From Ryuthela nishihirai (taxonomy: Eukaryota; Arthropoda; Arachnida; Araneae; Heptathelidae), in assembly GCA_038380435.1 (NCBI GenBank), contig JAWZYU010000698.1:1-64000 (forward strand): 64,000 nt of DNA. Direction: 5' to 3'. Both the position numbers and the translations under genes were made by a program. Shown piece after piece: positions 35,187 to 44,452 of the stretch. Under the pieces are notes generated by a model. It had not been told where the DNA came from and made no database searches. It was given only the letters and a program-made list of their open reading frames with translations. Positions within the stretch are counted from its first letter, which is position 1. Every line of letters starts with the position of its first letter.

Positions 35187-36987
35187 GGGCGGGGGTGGCT
35201 CAGTCGGTAGCGCGCCAGGCTTGTAATCTGTAGTTCCCAGGTTCGAGTCCCAGCTAGGTCAGCGTTGAGATTTATCTCCGCAAAATTTCCCCGCCCTGCC
35301 CACGGTCAGTAGGGGATACCAATGGGCTTGGAAAGGACGCCGTCCGTCGGATGGGACGTTAAGCCGTGGACCCCGTGTGCGGGAGAGCCATACCCTGTGC
35401 ATGTTAAAGAACACACTGGATGGCCTTGACGGTAGGCTACCATCTGTCTCCCAACAGCTGTTCCAGTGTTCCCCTCCCACAACCTTCTCTGACCCTTTGG
35501 GGTTCATGTGACCTGGCCATTTAGCCCATGGTGTGCAAAAAAGTGCCGCTCAGAGGTAAAACAACCCAACGTTAAAGAACACGCTGGATGGCCTTGATGG
35601 GAGGCTACCATCTGTCTCCCAATTGCTGTTCCAGTGGGTCCCCTCCCCCAACCTTCTCTGAGCTTTCGGGGTCCATGTGACCTGGCCATTTAGCCCATGG
35701 TGTGCAAAAAAGTGCCGCTCAGAGGTAAAACAACCCATCGTTAAAGAACACGCTGGATGGCCTTGACGAGAGGCTACCATCTGTCTCCCAACAGCTGTTC
35801 CAGTGGGTCCCCTCCCCTAACCTTCTCTGAGCCTTCGGGGTCCATGTGACCTGGCCATTTAGCCCATGGTGTGCAAAAAAGTGCCGCTCAGAAGTAAAAC
35901 AACCCAACGTTAAAGAACACGCTGGATGGCCTTGACGGGAGGCTACCACCTGTCTCCCAACAGCTGTTCCAGTGGGTCCCCTCCTCCAACCTTCTCTGAG
36001 CTTTCGGGGTCCATGTCACCTGGCCATTTAGCCCATGGTGTGCAAAAAAAGTGCCGCTCAGAGGTAAAACAACCCAACGTTAAAGAACACGCTGGATGGC
36101 CTTGACGAGAGGCTACCATCTGTCTCCCAACAGCTGTTCCAGTGGGTCCCCTCCCCTAACCTTCTCTGAGCCTTCGGGGTCCATGTGACCTGGCCATTTA
36201 GCCCATGGTGTGCAAAAAAGTGCCGCTCAGAAGTAAAACAACCCAACGTTAAAGAACACGCTGGATGGCCTTGACGGGAGGCTACCACCTGTCTCCCAAC
36301 AGCTGTTCCAGTGGGTCCCCTCCTCCAACCTTCTCTGAGCTTTCGGGGTCCATGTCACCTGGCCATTTAGCCCATGGTGTGCAAAAAAGTGCCGCTCAGA
36401 GGTAAAACAACCCATCGTTAAAGAACACGCTGGATGGCCTTGACGAGAGGCTACCATCTGTCTCCCAACAGCTGTTCCAGTGGGTCCCCTCCCCTAACCT
36501 ACTCTGAGCCTTCGGGGTCCATGTGACCTGGCCATTTAGCCCATGGTGTGCAAAAAAGTGCCGCTCAGAGGTAAAACAACCCAACGTTAAAGAACACGCT
36601 GGATGGCCTTGACGGGTGGCTACCATCTGTCTCCCAACAGCTGTTCCAGTGGGTCCCCTCCCCTAACCTTCTCTGAGCCTTCGGGGTCCATGTCACCTGG
36701 CCATTTAGCCCATGGTGTGCAAAAAAAGTGCCGCTCAGAGGTAAAACAACCCAACGTTAAAGAACACGCTGGATGGCCTTGACGGGAGGCTACCATCTGT
36801 CTCCCAACAGCTGTTCCAGTGGGTCCCCTCCCCCAACCTTCTCTGAGCTTTCGGGGTCCATGTGACCTGGCCATTTAGCCCATGGTGCGCAAAAAAGTGC
36901 CGCTCCTCTGAGCGGCACTTTTTTGCGCACCATGGGCTAAATGGGTAAAACAACCCAACATGGGTAAAACAACCCAACAACCCAACC
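35187..36987 (+). mobile_element. SINE-1 copy with 11-bp target duplication, nine tail units
   Basis: Head (box A GTGGCTCAGTCGGTAGCGCG, box B GGTTCGAGTCC), body, then nine tail units beginning near 35404, 35570, 35739, 35909, 36079, 36247, 36418, 36586 and 36757. CAAAGGTGCAT at 35176-35186 and 36988-36998 is an exact 11-bp target duplication. The units between 35739 and 36420 alternate between two sequence types, giving a 338-339-bp higher-order period. The 3' end is rearranged into a hairpin and short ACAACCCAAC repeats. Confidence 0.95.
36871..36944. repeat. Perfect 35-bp inverted repeat in the SINE-1 3' end
   Basis: The arms 36871-36905 and 36910-36944 are exact reverse complements around a 4-nt spacer CTCT. 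Each arm is the tail-end piece containing CCATGGTG/CGC and AAAAAAGTGCCGCTC, so one arm is an inverted duplication of the other. It is followed by two extra copies of GGGTAAAACAACCCAACA. Confidence 0.95.
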
Positions 36988-36998
36988 CAAAGGTGCAT

Positions 36999-37245
36999 AG
37001 CGCATGCGTGTAGACAAGGAAGAAAAAGGTTCATTTGGTTTCCTTGAAAGTTTTTCTGGATGGCGACCACGTTTCCATTGTGGACTTCTTGATTGGGTTA
37101 AAACCGTAGAAAGAATTCTGATAATAATTTGTGAATTTTGTTAGATTGAGGAGAGATTAATAGTTTTGTGTATGGTAGTGGTAATCCGTCGTTCATAGTT
37201 GTCTTTAGTTATCATGAAAGTATTGCAATTCACAAAGAATCACTT
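36999..37245. other. Non-coding DNA between SINE-1 and the retrotransposon
   Basis: No gene or known repeat is seen. It could hold the retrotransposon 3' end (antisense) or a Polinton terminal region, but I found no inverted partner on the right side of the Polinton. Confidence 0.4.
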
Positions 37246-40196
37246 TCACGCCAAGGGTAGTTCAAAGGAGGGAGATCGGAAATAATTTCGGTTTGAATCT
37301 CGTGCTGTGTTGGGAGATTCGCTACGAAATGGTTTTCCATTCATTGTATCAAAATTCATTTCACTACGAGATGAAAATATCCCATTGCAATTGGCAACAT
37401 GGCTAAACCAACGGAGTCTCTCTCTGCACAATATGCTGCTTAAAGGAGGTTGCAGACTCCTTTGCCTAACCTCATCATTAGTTACAAAGTTGAACCACCT
37501 AATACCCAAGATACTGCGTAAGCATCTAGAATCAAAAGCATCAAGTTTCCTGTTATCTTGTTTACACAGCGTCCAAGTTTCACTACCATAACTAACCCTA
37601 GAAAGAACCAAACTATTGTACAGTCTAATTTTAGTCTTTAGGTGTATACGCCTATTTCTCCACAATCTCCATAGATTCTTAAAAGTCCGGGCAGCAATAT
37701 TTATTCGTCTGTTAATCTCATGCCACACATCACCAGTATCAGTTACATAGCTCCCAAGGTAATTAAACTGTGACACCTGCTCAAGACTGCAACCATTCAG
37801 ATGAACTGAATCACAGCCTGCCTGACCAATTTTCATCACTTTAGTTTTCTCTCTGTTTATATCCAAACCTACTCTACTACCAGTCTCATCAACAGCTCGA
37901 ATGAAAGAGTTCATCTCATCAACATCATTTGACAAAAGGACTAAATCATCAGCATAATCTAAATCAGAAATTTTCGTATCTCCAGCCCATTTAAGGCCAA
38001 ATTCTTTCCCTTGAAGTGAATTTCGCATAACATAATCAACAACCAAACTAAAGAGAAAAGGATACAAAATGCACCCTTGTCGAACACCAGAAGTAATGCT
38101 AAACCAATTGCTGCAAGACTTACCAACTCTCACACATGACTCAGTGTTATTATAGAGAGCTTTCATTATGTTAACTAACTTGTCTGGTATACCATATGAT
38201 CTCACAATCAACCACAAATTATGACGATCAACAGAGTCGAAAGCCTTTTTGAAATCAACAAAGCTAGCAACCAAAGGTTTCTAAACTCTAAACATTTCTC
38301 AAGAATCTGCCTAAGTGAAAATATCTGATCCACACATCCCCTACCACTTCTGAATCCACATTGCTCATCACACAATTGCTTCTCAACCAGATTCTTAATT
38401 CTATTAAGCACAATCATGGAAAGAACTTTACCTGGAACAGAGAGTAGGCTGATACCCCTATAGTTATCACAAGAACTGCGATCACCTTTTTTGAAAATAG
38501 GGATAATAATAGCTCTGGTAAAATCTTTAGGAACCATGCCTTTATCATAAAAGTTATTCAAAATTTCAGTCATCCAAGTGGTAACCGAAACATTCCCAGC
38601 TCTGAGCATTTCTGTAGTAATTTCATCTACCCCTGGGGATTTATTAAGTTTAAGTTTAGAGATAGCCAAAATAACTTCGGATTGTGTTATACGGCCAACA
38701 TTAAAGCCACCAATGCATCTATCATCATTACAAACAATGGGAGTAGAACTAACTACATTGTTTAGAACATCACTGAAATGCCCAGCCCACCTAGCCATAG
38801 CAGAATCCTCACCTTCTATAACCTTACCTTGTTTATCCTGCAATCCTTGTATGCCTGTCAGTTTTCTACCACATAAAGCATTAACTATCTGGTACAGCTC
38901 TCTGTTGTTGTGCTACCGAACTGCTTCCTCAGCTTTGTCAGCCAAACCATCAAGCCAAAGATTCTTATCAGTAGCTAACTGATCCTTTACACGTTTATTA
39001 AGCTCTCTGTAATCCTTTCTATTAGAACTAGTAGGGTACTGATTAAGGATATTCCTGCAATTCTTTCTTTCCGAAATAAGCTCAAGTGCCTTATCACTCA
39101 GAAAATTCTGCCTCTTCTGCTCCTTTTTTCCTAAAAGAGTACTGTTAGTGTCCAAAAAAGCCTGTTTAAAATGTTCTCATTCTTTCTCAACTTCAGTATT
39201 AAGCAAACCATGACTGTCATAATGACTAAGTAACCTATCATGGTAAGCTTTAGCTATAACTGGGTCTTTCAGAGCTTCAGTATTAAAGGTAAATTTTTTA
39301 ACCCTAGCACAACACTTTTTAAGTTTAAGTTGCAAGACACTTTTAACAAGGTAATGGTCAGATCCAATTTCAGCTCCCCTATATGCCCTGGTATTTCTAA
39401 TAGAACTAGTCCATTTGCTGTTAATTAATATGTAATCAATCATATTCCTATACAGCCCATCAGGTGAAACCCATGTGTATTTATGTATGTCGCGGTGTTT
39501 GTAATATGTGTTAGTTATTCTGAAACCATTGAGTTTCCTTCCCTGTAGGAGACGTTGCCCATTGCCATTGCAGCTACCAATACCAAAAGGGCCAATCACC
39601 TCTCCCCACAGGTCAGAGTCAGTACCAACTTTGGTATTGAAGTCACCAAGAACAAGGGTAATATCTCCATTTTTGACCGAATTCAAAACATCCTGAAGTT
39701 ATCCGTAAAACCTATCCTTCTCATCCTCATCGGCATCCTCAGTGGGGTCATGACAGCAGATAACATTCAAGTCTTTAACGCTTGTCTGAAATTTTGCTGT
39801 AAAAAACCTTTTATTAATGCACTCATATCCTAGAAGAGCATCACTAGCGTGTCTGCTGAGAAGCAGACCCACGCCTTGGCGATGCTTTCCATCCTCCCTC
39901 CCTGTAAAGAGAAATTTAAAGTTATTTTTAAGTATCTCACCTTTACCTGTCCATCTGGTCTCTTGCAAGCCTAGAATATCTAGGTTATAGCGCTGGAATT
40001 CCTGCATGAGGACATCAAGAGAATAATCTCTATGTAATGTCCTCACGTTCCACGTTCCTGCAGAGAGAAAATGATTAGTAGGATTTTTAAAGAAATCAGG
40101 TTTATTGAGATTGGTAGGGCCAACAATATCAAACAGCCCCCTGATCGCAGGCATGGGGCAAAGATCTGTTCCTCCTCCGCTAACGGCTGAAGTCAC
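37246..40196 (-). pseudogene. EN-RT non-LTR retrotransposon (RTE-like), degraded
   Basis: Reading leftward from 40196: an APE-type endonuclease start (AGTWNVRTLHRDYSLD, DILGLQETRWTG), then LVLGDFNTKVG and GSDHYLV in another frame (39686-39177), a linker (39155-38913), then reverse transcriptase with IIPIFKKGDRSSCDNYRGIS and QCGFRSGRG (38843-38208), and, after a frameshift near 38270, FVDFKKAFDSVD, GVRQGC and the catalytic YADD (38274-37246). The thumb segment reads FNYLGSYVTDTG and YGSETWTL, as in RTE-type and related elements. At least four frame breaks make it non-functional. The normal C-terminal text ends after ERLRWFSHV, and the following ~50 bp match a minisatellite found at 55.5 kb. 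Its 5' side lies directly against the Polinton, about 100 bp upstream of the first Polinton gene. Confidence 0.9.
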
Positions 40197-40300
40197 CGAT
40201 GCTGGCCGTTCAGGCTCTGAGGCGTAAACGACAGAGACGTCTGTAGCCTGTGTGAAGACGTCAAGTGATTTTGTCTCCAGACACTCGAACTAATGCAACC

Positions 40301-40801
40301 ATGCAAAACATCTGTATGGTTCTAGATCTCGACGGTTTCCGTGTAAATGGGCGTTTCCTAGTACGTGAACTCGGATATGCAACTCTGAATGGAAAATGCG
40401 GTGTCTACCGTTTCAATCTTCGGCATCACCATCTTTTGTCGGTAAAAGACAGAAGGACAGTCAACTACGTATCTAAATATGTGCTAGGCCTACCCTTTCG
40501 TCCTCTGCCTCATGAAAAGGTGTGGTCGTTAGATCACGTTCCTAACATCGTGAAATATGCTTACAAACTTGCACGTACTGAAGAAGCTACTGTGGTGGGT
40601 TACAAAGGAGGTGATGTGGAAAGAATTCTCTTGGAACAATTAAATCTTCCCAGCGTTAATCTGGAACTTTACGGATGTCCCAAATATTGTGATCTTCCAA
40701 AAGTTTCCGAGTTCGAGTGTGGATATCACACCGGAGAGGGAGTCCACTGCTCTTTAGCCGAAACAGCTGCTTTCTTCGGATGGATTGATCATCGCCTCTA
40801 G
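40301..40801 (+). CDS. Polinton conserved protein, possible DEDDh-type exonuclease
   Basis: An intact 166-codon frame. I chose the ATG at 40301 (MQNICMVLDLDGFRVNGRFL) over the in-frame upstream start because the DLDGF motif follows closely. The N-terminal DLDGF (usually D-x-E/D in DEDD exonucleases), a central VVGYKGGDVERILLEQL helix with an Asp-Glu pair, and a C-terminal HCSLAETAAFFGW that resembles an exonuclease III motif suggest an RNase H-fold 3'-5' exonuclease or a descendant of one. I recall related proteins of this layout in other Polintons, but the function is inferred. It also has paired Cys/His (YGCPKYC, CGYH). Confidence 0.6.
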   Translation: MQNICMVLDLDGFRVNGRFLVRELGYATLNGKCGVYRFNLRHHHLLSVKDRRTVNYVSKYVLGLPFRPLPHEKVWSLDHVPNIVKYAYKLARTEEATVVGYKGGDVERILLEQLNLPSVNLELYGCPKYCDLPKVSEFECGYHTGEGVHCSLAETAAFFGWIDHRL

Positions 40802-40803
40802 GA

Positions 40804-40851
40804 CAAACACTCGTTTATCAGGTCGCCAACAAACACTCGCTTATCAGGTCG
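40804..40851 (+). promoter_or_regulatory. Two direct repeats upstream of the PC4-like gene
   Basis: Two 22-bp copies (40804-40825 and 40830-40851) differ at one base. Each contains CACTCG(T/C)TTATCAGGTCG. The second includes CTCGCTTATCAG, which recurs in the same orientation relative to its gene upstream of the polymerase (54557-54546 on the minus strand). They lie 35-80 bp before a TATA-like sequence. They may be transcription-factor sites (TTATC is a GATA-type core). Confidence 0.5.
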
Positions 40852-40885
40852 TTCCTGATTGGTCGTCTCAGGTGGTCCGGCTCTC

Positions 40886-40896
40886 TAGTTAAATAG
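40886..40896 (+). promoter_or_regulatory. TATA-like box for the PC4-like gene
   Basis: TAGTTAAATAG lies 32-42 bp before the ATG at 40928, which would give a very short leader. Based on position and composition only. Confidence 0.4.
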
Positions 40897-40927
40897 GGAG
40901 CAAGCGCCGTGTGCCACATTGTTCACG

Positions 40928-41666
40928 ATGCAGCCTAGCAATCCAGATGCGTGGTGTCTCGGTGAAGATGTTTACATCGTACCTACACTGTTCAAAAATA
41001 AGTTTTCTGTGCACGTACGCCGCTACAAGAAATATGAAAATGGTGAACTCATCTACCCTACACCTACAGGGGTTACCCTCTCCATACCTGAATGGGAGGC
41101 TTTGTGCGCTGCTGTCCCCCCACATAGAGGACCAAGTGAAAATCGGTCCCGATCAACAGACATGGTATGAGATGCATGGTTTACGTGCCTACATGTATCG
41201 CACTGCAGGTGGTGAACGTTGTGTCGACTTCATCAAGGAATCAGCCAGCCAAAGAACTCTACAGTTCCGTGTTGTGAGACACAGTATAACACTGAACGCT
41301 TCGCAGTGGTTCACGCTGGCTATCCACGTAGACAAAGTGATGCGCATTGTGCATAACGTGTGTGGAACTCTCAAAGATCACCATCTCCGTACAGCTATTA
41401 TGGAACATTCAGAATCCGTTCGCCCTTTCCTGCTGGGACCTGTTTTCGACGACCCCGATTGTGTTTAACCGCTGCTGGTGAATATTTTTCAGCAAGAACT
41501 TATGCGCGTGATACCGTTAGATGGACTGCAACCCGAAGAAAAAATACCGACCATCGTAGAGTGGTCTGGTGACTTGGACATTGACGCTCTAGCACAGGTA
41601 TTTGTGGATACGGCCTGGAAACGAGGTCTGTTGAATTTTGTGATTCTGGTTTTGTTTGCACTCTAA
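40928..41666 (+). pseudogene. PC4-like (single-strand DNA-binding) Polinton protein, two domains, broken
   Basis: The start is the ATG at 40928 (MQPSNPDAWCLGEDVYIVP). The first part reads FSVHVRRYKKYENG then TPTGVTLSIPEWEAL, the pattern of the PC4/p15 coactivator C-terminal fold: a basic strand, then a G-(V/I)-(T/S)-L-x-x-x-(E/Q)-W helix start. After a one-base shift at a run of six C (41116-41121) the frame continues with a second similar unit (RTLQFRVVRHSITLNASQW). That frame meets TAA at 41466-41468 and then stays open for 66 more codons to 41666. The gene is therefore probably one protein of about 245 residues with one frameshift and one in-frame stop. In viruses PC4-like proteins bind DNA and affect transcription or replication; its role here is inferred. 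Confidence 0.6.
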
Positions 41667-41713
41667 AATATAACGCTATTGTCGACGAGGCAAAAAATGA
41701 AATGTATAAATTA

Positions 41714-41719
41714 AATAAA
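41714..41719 (+). terminator. Poly(A) signal AATAAA
   Basis: AATAAA lies 48 bp after the end of the PC4-like frame and just before a TATA sequence, consistent with the end of one transcription unit and the start of the next. Confidence 0.5.
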
Positions 41720-41731
41720 TAATTGTAACCT

Positions 41732-41739
41732 TATATAAT
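41732..41739 (+). promoter_or_regulatory. TATA-like box
   Basis: TATATAAT-type sequence about 38 bp before the ATG at 41776. Confidence 0.45.
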
Positions 41740-41775
41740 GTGTGTCTTTTCATCCTATGTCATTTTAATCCTGGT

Positions 41776-42099
41776 ATGGATAGGAGAAAGGTGTTAGCTA
41801 GTGTGGGTAGTGTAATCGTGACAGTGTTAACGATAGCAGTGCTTGTATTAGAACTTGTAGCTCCTAGTAAAAATATTCAGTGTGGGGAGTCAAAAGCCTT
41901 AGACGACGAATACAAAATTCGTGTGTGTAACTTAACAGTGGACATCAGACAGTTTATAGGGGACATTCCTACAGTGACAGGTGTTACACTTTCGCTACAT
42001 CAATGGCAAAACCTGGTGGGGTACGACGTCTGGGTGCAGCAGAAAGCAAAACTTTGGAGTCCAATTATTTCGACCCCGAAAGAGGATTCGGTAGTGTAA
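41776..42099 (+). CDS. Small protein with a membrane segment and a PC4-like domain
   Basis: A 107-codon frame from ATG 41776 (MDRRKVLASVGSVIVTVLTI). Residues about 7-30 are strongly hydrophobic (VLASVGSVIVTVLTIAVLVL), a likely single membrane segment or signal anchor. The second half has DEYKIRVCNLTVDIRQFIG then TGVTLSLHQW, again the PC4-like strand-helix pattern. Its last 97 bp overlap the integrase start in another frame, so the apparent C-terminus may be a frameshift artefact. A PC4-like domain behind a membrane anchor is unusual. Confidence 0.45.
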   Translation: MDRRKVLASVGSVIVTVLTIAVLVLELVAPSKNIQCGESKALDDEYKIRVCNLTVDIRQFIGDIPTVTGVTLSLHQWQNLVGYDVWVQQKAKLWSPIISTPKEDSVV

Positions 42100-43052
42100 A
42101 AAAGTTAGCTGAGAATACGGGACTGCCACTCAAACTCGTCCGTGAATGGTTAGAAAAGCAACCTGCCTACACGCTACATAAGCCTGTTCGCAGAACGTTC
42201 CCCCGTAACAAAGTTTACGTCACAGGGTTAGACGAACAATGGCAAGCCGATCTCATGGTCGTGAAAAATCTAACTCGCTTCAATGACGGGTATCGCTACA
42301 TATTAACAGTCATCGATGTGTTCGCGAGATACGGGTGGGCGATGGCCATGAAGGCTAAAACAGGGAAAGAAATGGTGTTGGCTTTCAAAAAAATCCTTTC
42401 CAAGGGTCGGTCCCCAATGAATTTAAATAGGGATCAGGGTACGGAATTTACCAACAGTGTTCCAGAAATTCCTGAAAAAGAACGGTATTCGGTTCTTTGC
42501 CACCTACTCTGACAAAAAAGCAGCTTTGGTGGAGAGATGGAATCGTACCCTACGCGAGAGACTGGGGAGATATTATAAATGCAATAACACCTACCGCTAC
42601 CGAGTGTTGTACGGGGATACAATGCCACCGTTCACAGTGCACACGACATGGCTCCCAAGGACGTGACCTTACGCAACGAAGAAGTTGTGTAGGTTCGACT
42701 CTATCGCAATCCGACCGTAGTAAAAGAAAAACCGGCATTTAAAGTGGGGGACACGGTTCGACTAGCCAGTGTAAAAGTACCCTTCAAGAAGGCAGGAACG
42801 CATTTGTGGACCGAAGTTATATTTATAGTCGACAAGGTGTTACAGCGACAACCCCCTGTGTACGTCATATGGGATTCCGAGGGAGAAGTGTTGAAAGGTT
42901 CATTCTATAAATCGGAACTTCAAAAAGTGACAGAACCCGAACTTTACACGGTCGAGAAAATAATCGAGCATAAAGGTTACAAGGCACTGGTCAAATTTCG
43001 TGGTTATCCCAAACCTTCCTGGATCCCTAAAAAATGGATAGTTTCTACCTGA
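42003..43052 (+). pseudogene. Polinton integrase (rve family, chromodomain), broken
   Basis: The ATG at 42003 opens an N-terminal helical segment, then DEQWQADLM with the first catalytic Asp (about residue 78) and RDQGTEFTN with the second. A shift near 42452-42458 moves the frame, where DKKAALVERWNRTLRE carries the catalytic Glu. A second shift near 42640 returns to the first frame, which meets TAG at 42690-42692 (at a position where a Trp would fit). The C-terminal part then runs to 43052 with an SH3-like segment (FKVGDTVRLASVKVPFKKAG) and a chromodomain (YTVEKIIEHKGYKALVKFRG). It catalyses integration of the linear DNA in related elements. All three DDE residues remain in the sequence, but no intact protein can be made. 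The end overlaps the next gene by 19 bp. Confidence 0.9.
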
Positions 43053-44026
43053 CCCTACCCTCCACGGCTAGTCAGAATATTTACCCAAACAATTCACAAA
43101 CTGATTTCACGGTTCGTCTAGCACAACCCCTAAGACTGAGCGGAAAATGGAAAGTGGGACTAGCAGAAGTTCACTTACCCGTGAGCTGGTACAATGTGGA
43201 CGGTTCTAATGACATGTATGAATATTACACTCCCACCGAAGAATACAGGAAAATCAAACTTAAACCGGGTAAAATAACTCGAATGGAACTGTTGTCTCTC
43301 CTCACCACCCAGCTCCCAAAAGAAATAATAGTTTCCTATAACAGCGGTTACTGGGTATTCAAACCGAGTGAGGGATACGGTTTGATGTTTCCTAAAACGA
43401 ATTTCGGCAAACTTCTGTGTATCGGGGAGGGTGAAGTTGACAAACCCTTCCACCAACAATTTGCCATCAAACTTTGCAATACACCAACGTTCGACATAGA
43501 TGACGAGTGTTATTTCTACGTGATACCCCCAGGTAGTTTCCAAGAACGAAAGGTACCCCACGGACGATACGAAACTGTCGAATCGTTATTCGATGCAATG
43601 AACCAGATGTTACCCTACAGGCTGAGAAAAGCTTACCGTTTCAAGCAACAGGCAGATCACACCGTATTGATGGATACAGACAAGTCGCATTACATTAAAT
43701 TTCCTCGATCGAACCCCGGATTAGGAGACATGCTAGGAATTACTAAATTAGATATACCACTGAATAAAGTCCTGGGTGACTACCCCATCGATATGAACAG
43801 AGGAATGTATGGTATTTATTTGTATTCAGACCTGATTGCGCCTCAGTTGTTAGGTGATACTCACGGCGAACTGTTGCGTGTCGTGAACCCTGCCGTCAGA
43901 ACCAGTAATAACGAAGCCATTGTTGCAGCGTATCAGCAACCTGATTACTATCCCCTTGCAAGGAACAGTTTCGAGAGTGTGAGAATCTTCCTTCGTACCG
44001 ACACCGGAGCATTCTCTGCATTTTAA
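43034..44026 (+). CDS. Penton-like (single jelly-roll) minor capsid protein
   Basis: An intact 330-codon frame starting MDSFYLTLPSTASQNIYPNN with the following VRLAQPLRLSGKWKVGLAEV, the characteristic opening of the Polinton/adintovirus penton-like protein: a short membrane- or partner-binding N-terminus, then beta-rich sequence. It is expected to occupy the fivefold vertices of the capsid beside the major capsid protein. Its first 19 bp overlap the integrase end. It has no stop or frameshift, unlike its neighbours. The identification comes from recognising the family, not from a structure match. Confidence 0.75.
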   Translation: MDSFYLTLPSTASQNIYPNNSQTDFTVRLAQPLRLSGKWKVGLAEVHLPVSWYNVDGSNDMYEYYTPTEEYRKIKLKPGKITRMELLSLLTTQLPKEIIVSYNSGYWVFKPSEGYGLMFPKTNFGKLLCIGEGEVDKPFHQQFAIKLCNTPTFDIDDECYFYVIPPGSFQERKVPHGRYETVESLFDAMNQMLPYRLRKAYRFKQQADHTVLMDTDKSHYIKFPRSNPGLGDMLGITKLDIPLNKVLGDYPIDMNRGMYGIYLYSDLIAPQLLGDTHGELLRVVNPAVRTSNNEAIVAAYQQPDYYPLARNSFESVRIFLRTDTGAFSAF

Positions 44027-44061
44027 ATTCGGTAAAGTTTTAGTCAAGTTACATTTCCGCC

Positions 44062-44452
44062 ATGAGGGTTAAATTCGTTCCCCCTTCTGCGGATGCCTAC
44101 GTGAGCTACTACAAGAGCCAAACGGGGGAAGGGTGTCTTCCGTGGTCCTCGTTATCAGAGAGGCGATGGGCTAGGAAGCATCTTTGCCACTATCGGACGT
44201 TTCATCAGCCCTCTCGTACGACCTGCTCTGGCTACCCTATGTAAGGGTGGGCTACGGTTCGTTTCAGAGATGTCCCAGGGTCAAAACTTCAAATCTGCAG
44301 CCAAAGCGGGACTCTGTGAAGCGGGCGCCGACCTCTTACAACGTGCCAGTTCAAAGCTGCAGGGAGGGAAAGGAATAAAACGCCGTCGTCAGCACCCCAA
44401 GGTTCATAAAGTGAAGAGACACTGTACTGTGCAGGACGTGTTTTCATCATGA
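44062..44452 (+). pseudogene. Small basic core or membrane-active virion protein, one frameshift
   Basis: Starts at ATG 44062 (MRVKFVPPSADAYVSYYKSQ). Near 44128 the frame shifts by one; the new frame holds FRGPRYQRGDGLGSIF, a hydrophobic stretch, then a Lys/Arg-rich C-terminus (GGKGIKRRRQHPKVHKVKRH) ending at 44452. The YYxxQxG start and the PRYQRGxGLG motif recur in a small Polinton/adintovirus protein compared with adenovirus pVI/pX-type core or membrane-lytic proteins. Its stop overlaps the major capsid start (ATGA). Role inferred from motif and position just before the capsid gene. Confidence 0.65.

Noticed and set aside
2650..35260. Intact tRNA genes at the SINE heads
   Set aside because: Box A and box B are recognisable, but the heads are fused to a common SINE body and tail, are repeated ten times and have target duplications. 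They are tRNA-derived, not tRNA genes.
36999..37245. Left terminal inverted repeat of the Polinton
   Set aside because: I compared it by eye with the reverse complement of 54600-55500 and found no convincing match. The terminal repeats remain unlocated.
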